From Promethearchaeota archaeon (lineage in GTDB: Archaea > Asgardarchaeota > Lokiarchaeia > Sigynarchaeales > SOKP01), in the NCBI GenBank assembly GCA_014730295.1, contig WJIN01000285.1:1-46244 (forward strand): a stretch of 46,244 bases of DNA, in the 5' to 3' direction. Below, in pieces: positions 42,418 to 46,244 of the stretch (position 1 is the first letter of the stretch; each line of letters opens with the position of its first letter). The notes under the pieces are model-generated. The model was not told the origin of the DNA. It saw only the letters and a program-made list of their open reading frames with translations, and did no database searches. A program made the translations under genes and the position numbers.

Positions 42418-43620
42418 ATGTGTGATACATTAGTAGCATTACCCAAAGCTACAGCTAAAGGGCATACGATTTTTGGGAAAAATTCCGATAGACCTCATGA
42501 TGAGGTACAATTAATTACTTCTGTTGCCCGTCAAACCCACAAAAAAGGAGAAGAGGTTCAATGTACCTATATATCTATTCCCCAAGTTGAACAAACATAT
42601 GAGATAATTCTAAGTCAGCCATATTGGATGTGGGGGGCAGAAATGGGGGCTAACGAATTTGGAGTAGCCATTGGAAATGAAGCGGTTTATACCAAGGAAG
42701 ATCTAAAAAAACAAGGTCTCCTTGGGATGGACCTATTAAGACTAGGACTTGAACGAGCAAAAAATGCACAAGAAGCTTTATCAGTTATAACAGAATTATT
42801 GGAGAAGCACGGGCAAGGTGGCGATTGTGCGTATGAAGGTCATGGCTGGTATTATCATAATTCGTATCTTATTGCCGATCCAAAGGAAGCTTACGTTTTG
42901 GAAACCGCAGACGACTGGTGGGTCGCTGAAAAGGTTGAGAATGCAAGGTCCATTTCCAATAATCTTTCGATTCGAGGAAAGGGAGACTTAAGACGAGAAG
43001 GAATTATTAGGCATGCTATTGAAGAAGGCTATTGCCAATCGGAGGAAGATTTTGATTTTGCACGTAGTTTTTCTCAAAGATCCCTTCCCGATGAGGTTCC
43101 TTTAACTTATAGACAAGTAAAATCTAAAGAATTACTTGAAGGAAATATCGGGGATATCACCGTTGATATGATGATGGAGTTTTTACGCGAACACGAAGCT
43201 GGTTTATGCATGCATGGACAATTTCAGACGACTGGGTCTCAAGTTTCTGAATTGAAATCGAATCGGAAAACGTCCATCCATTGGTTTACCGGAAGTTCCA
43301 AACCTTGTTTAAGTATGTATAAACCCTATGTTTTTCCTATTAACGAACAAAAAGCATTAGAACCCGGTCCTTATAAACAGAAGAATGAAGAATGGTATTG
43401 GATACGCCATCAAAAATTCATCAATCCCTTTAAAAAATTAGTTAACGAGAAAGATAAGCGTATTTATGTAAATGAAATGGATCCCATTGAAAGAAACATC
43501 TATATAGACGTTCAAAATCTCGTTGAAAAGGAAGATGAATTAGATCATGAAAATTTTGAACAAAATTTTTATCAAATCAACCAAAATGCATGGCAAAAAG
43601 CGTATGATTTAATAATATAG
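42418..43620 (+). CDS. Peptidase C69/secernin-like Ntn hydrolase (copy 2)
   Basis: 400 residues, paralogous to the protein at 32670. The shared landmarks are MCDT at the start (Cys2 nucleophile), FGKNSDRPHDEV, CTYISIPQVEQTYEI, MGANEFGVAIGNEAV, GLLGMDLLRLGLER, EKHGQGGDCA, YHNSYLIADPKEAYVLETAD and HWFTGSS. Identity between the two copies looks roughly half over the first 200 residues. This copy lacks the middle insertion of copy 1. They flank the ThDP/aminotransferase/AOR/UxaA genes, one at each side. Probable substrate: dipeptides or acylated peptides. Confidence 0.9.
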   Translation: MCDTLVALPKATAKGHTIFGKNSDRPHDEVQLITSVARQTHKKGEEVQCTYISIPQVEQTYEIILSQPYWMWGAEMGANEFGVAIGNEAVYTKEDLKKQGLLGMDLLRLGLERAKNAQEALSVITELLEKHGQGGDCAYEGHGWYYHNSYLIADPKEAYVLETADDWWVAEKVENARSISNNLSIRGKGDLRREGIIRHAIEEGYCQSEEDFDFARSFSQRSLPDEVPLTYRQVKSKELLEGNIGDITVDMMMEFLREHEAGLCMHGQFQTTGSQVSELKSNRKTSIHWFTGSSKPCLSMYKPYVFPINEQKALEPGPYKQKNEEWYWIRHQKFINPFKKLVNEKDKRIYVNEMDPIERNIYIDVQNLVEKEDELDHENFEQNFYQINQNAWQKAYDLII

Positions 43621-43757
43621 AGAAAAGCTAATTTTCTCTTTTTCTTAATAATTTTCTTCATGTTCTCTTATAGTATGCCGATTGAGTACCTAAAAATACA
43701 AATAATCTGGTTAATTTAACCTAGTATCTCGGAAAAAAATGCGCAAACCAAAGCAAC

Positions 43758-44127
43758 GTGAAATATAAAATTCAGAAATCTTTAGGTGGCACTCCTCTCT
43801 CAAATTATGGCTGACAAGTTAAAATTCCAGAGATAGAACGATTCCTTTGGGTATTAAAAAAAGTTTTTGAGGGGCGGCTCTTAAACTCTCAATTTAAGGG
43901 TTTAACTAATACTATTGGAATTAGTAATTGTCAAGAGACTTATGAATTGATTATAGAAAAGGGAACATTGGAAAGATTCAAATTGAGAAGGTTATCCCGA
44001 TTTAATTACAATAGATTTAGGGGTCTCAGGCAACTTTTTATATAAAATATTACTTGGAGACCGAACGGTCGATGAGTTTAAATACATTCTGAAGGATGAA
44101 ATGATAATTCACCTTCTAAACCATTAA
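43758..44127 (+). pseudogene. Decayed gene of unknown family
   Basis: Two long coding-like stretches in different frames: from GTG 43758 KYKIQKSLGGTPLSNYG then an in-frame TGA at 43812, followed by VKIPEIERFLWVLKKVF and on to ETYELIIEKGTLERFK near 43980; then, in another frame, PDLITIDLGVSGNFLYKILL and GDRTVDEFKYILKDE to a TAA at 44125. Residue order and lack of stops inside each stretch look like one protein broken by a stop and a frameshift. I do not recognise the family. It fills most of the 615-base gap 43621-44235; nothing else is seen there. Confidence 0.45.
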
Positions 44128-44235
44128 TTAACGTAATGTATCCAAAAAAATCTAGCTTTCTTGGTTCATACATATAATTAATATTATTGCTAAAGCTGGG
44201 CATATATATTGATTTCAATTATTCATTATTGTATG

Positions 44236-45624
44236 TCAATGGTTTTTGAAAAAATCTAATATTTCTCGTTCAATATAATATCCACATAAGGGACCAAAAC
44301 TTGCGACTGGTTCATATCCCCCTATTTTTACATATTCATTGATTGGAAAAAGATACGCAATCCAATCATTTGTATTCTGAATTAAAAAACTATTTTCCTT
44401 TCCAGCAGGAGATTTTTCAAGAAGATGGTTACCAATTTCTTCGAATAATTCTCCAGGAACAGTGAAAATATTAAATTTTTTGTTGATTTCTTCTCCAATG
44501 GTGAACTCAATGAATTGAAAAAGAGTTTTGGCGTAAATTCTTGCTCCTTGTTTCTCGATCTGGAAGATAGGAAAATTATTTTTATCATAGAGGCTCAGAA
44601 TTACAGGTAATAAAACATATTTTTTGATAATATGGATTAACTTATTTTGAAACCATACGGATGAGAAATATCGGGCATCTCTAAAAGGTATTGAAAGCAT
44701 CTTTGTATAGGAGCGGATTTTGAGCATTTTATAATAATTTTCATCCGGAATTGAATAACTTAATGCTAATGCTTCTTGTGCAATCTGAAATCCGAACTTC
44801 TTAGTATGTTCATAAGTACCCAATTGAGTATAGATTGGAGACTTATTCTGTGCTAAATTTTTATAATCAGTACCACATGTAGTAATAGGATTTAGATCTC
44901 CGGCAGGTCCATTGAAATATACACTGTTAACATTGTTATCTGTCAGTTCTGAAATTTTAGAGATAATCTGTCCGGGAAAGTCTGCTGAAAGTTTATTATT
45001 GAATAATGAAAGAGTGGTAGGATGACACTGATAGTTAATAATGAGTCCAAATAAATTATCATTCAGATCTTTAAATGATAGAATACCAAGTTCGGTTTTT
45101 GGTATTCTTAATGGGTGTCTCCTATTAATAACTAGATTTGGATTGAAAATCTCCTTTTTCCATGCGATTTTTGCTGTTCTTAACGATTTTTTTAGTTCCC
45201 TTACCAGTTTTAATACTTGTTGACTTATCCATACAATATACTCATCATTCTTGTTAACACCAAACATAATACCCTTAACTACAGAAAGTGTTCCACCAGG
45301 CCAATGAAACTCCCCAGTCAAATCAGGAGCAGAATGAGTATGTGTCGCATGAAAGACTATATTTTCTTTTGAAATCCATTCATATTTCTCTATAATTCTT
45401 TCGCTGAAATAATAGACAATAGATCTTGGAAGTTTTAAGAGATCGAATGAGATTAAGAGCAGAAATCGGTTATTATTCTTCGACTCCTCACTTTTAATTA
45501 GGATTCCCCTTGCAAATATATCATCTAGCTTACCCAAACAAGGATCTGGGCGTGAATATCCTGCCATAGGCATTCCTATATACTTTTTTGGTGTAATATT
45601 AATTTTTGAAAATCCTACTTTCAT
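44236..45624 (-). CDS. Neutral-ceramidase-like amidase (N-terminal catalytic domain)
   Basis: 462 residues matching the catalytic domain of neutral/alkaline ceramidases. Evidence: VGFSKINITPKKYIGMPMAGY at 3-23, the zinc segment HATHTHSAPD at 92-101, NYQCHPTTL, KLSADFPGQI and NGPAGDLNPITT. True neutral ceramidases are about 650-750 residues, secreted and have a C-terminal Ig-like domain; here that domain and any signal peptide are absent, so the protein is probably cytosolic. Archaea do not make ceramides, so it may hydrolyse other N-acyl amides, in keeping with the N-acyl-D-amino-acid deacylase nearby. Confidence 0.85.
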   Translation of the reverse strand: MKVGFSKINITPKKYIGMPMAGYSRPDPCLGKLDDIFARGILIKSEESKNNNRFLLLISFDLLKLPRSIVYYFSERIIEKYEWISKENIVFHATHTHSAPDLTGEFHWPGGTLSVVKGIMFGVNKNDEYIVWISQQVLKLVRELKKSLRTAKIAWKKEIFNPNLVINRRHPLRIPKTELGILSFKDLNDNLFGLIINYQCHPTTLSLFNNKLSADFPGQIISKISELTDNNVNSVYFNGPAGDLNPITTCGTDYKNLAQNKSPIYTQLGTYEHTKKFGFQIAQEALALSYSIPDENYYKMLKIRSYTKMLSIPFRDARYFSSVWFQNKLIHIIKKYVLLPVILSLYDKNNFPIFQIEKQGARIYAKTLFQFIEFTIGEEINKKFNIFTVPGELFEEIGNHLLEKSPAGKENSFLIQNTNDWIAYLFPINEYVKIGGYEPVASFGPLCGYYIEREILDFFKNH

Positions 45625-45757
45625 ACCAGATCAGATTAAAAAAGTGTTCAAAAATAATTTAACGGTCTTAATCTAATTAAATTTGAATCGAAATCTAAAA
45701 TTTTTTATTTTTTTAAATACTTTGTTTGATAATTAGTAAGAAAAGAACATTATTGCG

Positions 45758-46051
45758 ATGAGTGAAAATAAAACAACAATTATCGGCATGGAAGGTCGGA
45801 TTGCCAACTATAGGAGATCAAGACATGTGATACACCCAAAACAGTGTATCCTTGTTTTCCCGAGCATTAATACCAGAAAGGAAGCAAATAAGCTTATTGG
45901 TCGAACCGTAGTTTGGTATAGTCCAGCTGGAAAAGAATTGAAAGGTAAAATTAATCGCGCACATGGAAATAATGGAGCAGTGCGAGCTAATTTCAAAAAG
46001 GCAGGCTTGCCTGGTCAAGCTTTAGGAGAAGTAATAAAGATTATTAGATAA
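45758..46051 (+). CDS. rpl35ae: Ribosomal protein L35Ae (eL33)
   Basis: 97 residues of the large-subunit protein eL33, an archaeal/eukaryotic family without bacterial counterpart. The C-terminal core GKINRAHGNNGAVRANFKKA then GLPGQALGEVIKI is typical, as is IGRTVVWYSPAGKELKG in the middle. Length fits (about 90-110). No other ribosomal gene is adjacent. The remaining 193 bases to the right edge contain no gene that I can support. Confidence 0.93.
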   Translation: MSENKTTIIGMEGRIANYRRSRHVIHPKQCILVFPSINTRKEANKLIGRTVVWYSPAGKELKGKINRAHGNNGAVRANFKKAGLPGQALGEVIKIIR

Positions 46052-46244
46052 CTCTCTATTTCTTAGGAAATGGCTTAACATCATCCTTTAATGGGATTAA
46101 CCTTATTTGATCTTAGTTTGATTTTGTTAAATTTTGAAGAGGAGAAACGATATCCAAGATAGATTCAGAATTATTAGTCAATAAATTTTATCGATTGTAA
46201 TTTTTGGTATTAATCATAGGCTTTTGAGGATCCTCATTAAACAC

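Noticed and set aside
46140..46200. Third possible ATA start after an aggag motif
   Set aside because: The frame closes after 17 codons and has no coding look.
46188..46244. Open minus-strand frame at the right edge (ending VFNEDPQKP...)
   Set aside because: Only 18 codons are visible, which can be open by chance.

Overview
The window is AT-rich archaeal DNA and most likely comes from an Asgard archaeon (Promethearchaeota, Lokiarchaeia-like). The support is a combination of gene families. Archaeal information-processing genes are present: TFB, an XPD helicase, a RecJ/DHH nuclease, a beta-CASP nuclease and ribosomal protein L35Ae. H4MPT/F420 C1 enzymes (Mtd, Mch, an FrhB-like protein) sit among them. 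Eukaryote-like families also occur: a Rag/Gtr-like GTPase with a C-terminal extension, a Rab/Ras-like GTPase, a presenilin-type intramembrane protease and a truncated Pelota/eRF1 relative. Many genes have a TATA-like box about 22-30 bases before the start codon, which suggests leaderless transcripts. I saw no rRNA, tRNA or CRISPR array. The assignment rests on families recognised by eye, not on a database search.

Region 1 (1-24.3 kb) is a housekeeping and signalling region on mixed strands. It holds C1 metabolism (mtd, mch, frhB-like), purine and methylthioadenosine salvage (apt, mtnP), RNA and DNA nucleases, a GT4 glycosyltransferase, an archaemetzincin, the presenilin homologue, TFB, two GTPases, XPD, and two fatty-acyl-CoA enzymes (3-hydroxyacyl-CoA dehydrogenase and a crotonase). 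Mtd, Mch and the FrhB-like protein belong to the H4MPT methyl branch and F420 redox chemistry. Several genes here are small or unknown.

Region 2 (24.3-27.3 kb, minus strand) pairs a GT5 glycogen-synthase-like enzyme with an MFS transporter 16 bases downstream.

Region 3 (27.6-43.6 kb) looks like a catabolic island for amino acids, probably including D- or N-acylated ones. It contains a DSD1/D-threonine-aldolase-like PLP enzyme with RidA, a GPH-type transporter, an N-acyl-D-amino-acid deacylase, two paralogous C69/secernin peptidases, a ThDP-dependent 2-oxoacid-decarboxylase-like enzyme, a class III aminotransferase, a tungsten aldehyde:ferredoxin oxidoreductase, a winged-helix regulator, and a split altronate/sulfolactate-lyase-like pair. 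Aminotransferase, ThDP decarboxylase and AOR together could form an Ehrlich-type route: amino acid to 2-oxo acid to aldehyde to carboxylate plus reduced ferredoxin.

Region 4 (43.6-46.2 kb) has a decayed gene, a ceramidase-like amidase and L35Ae. Oddities include two genes whose conserved N-termini are in frame but lack ATG/GTG/TTG and appear to start at ATA, a zinc-ribbon insertion in MTAP, and a possible decayed TnpB fragment.
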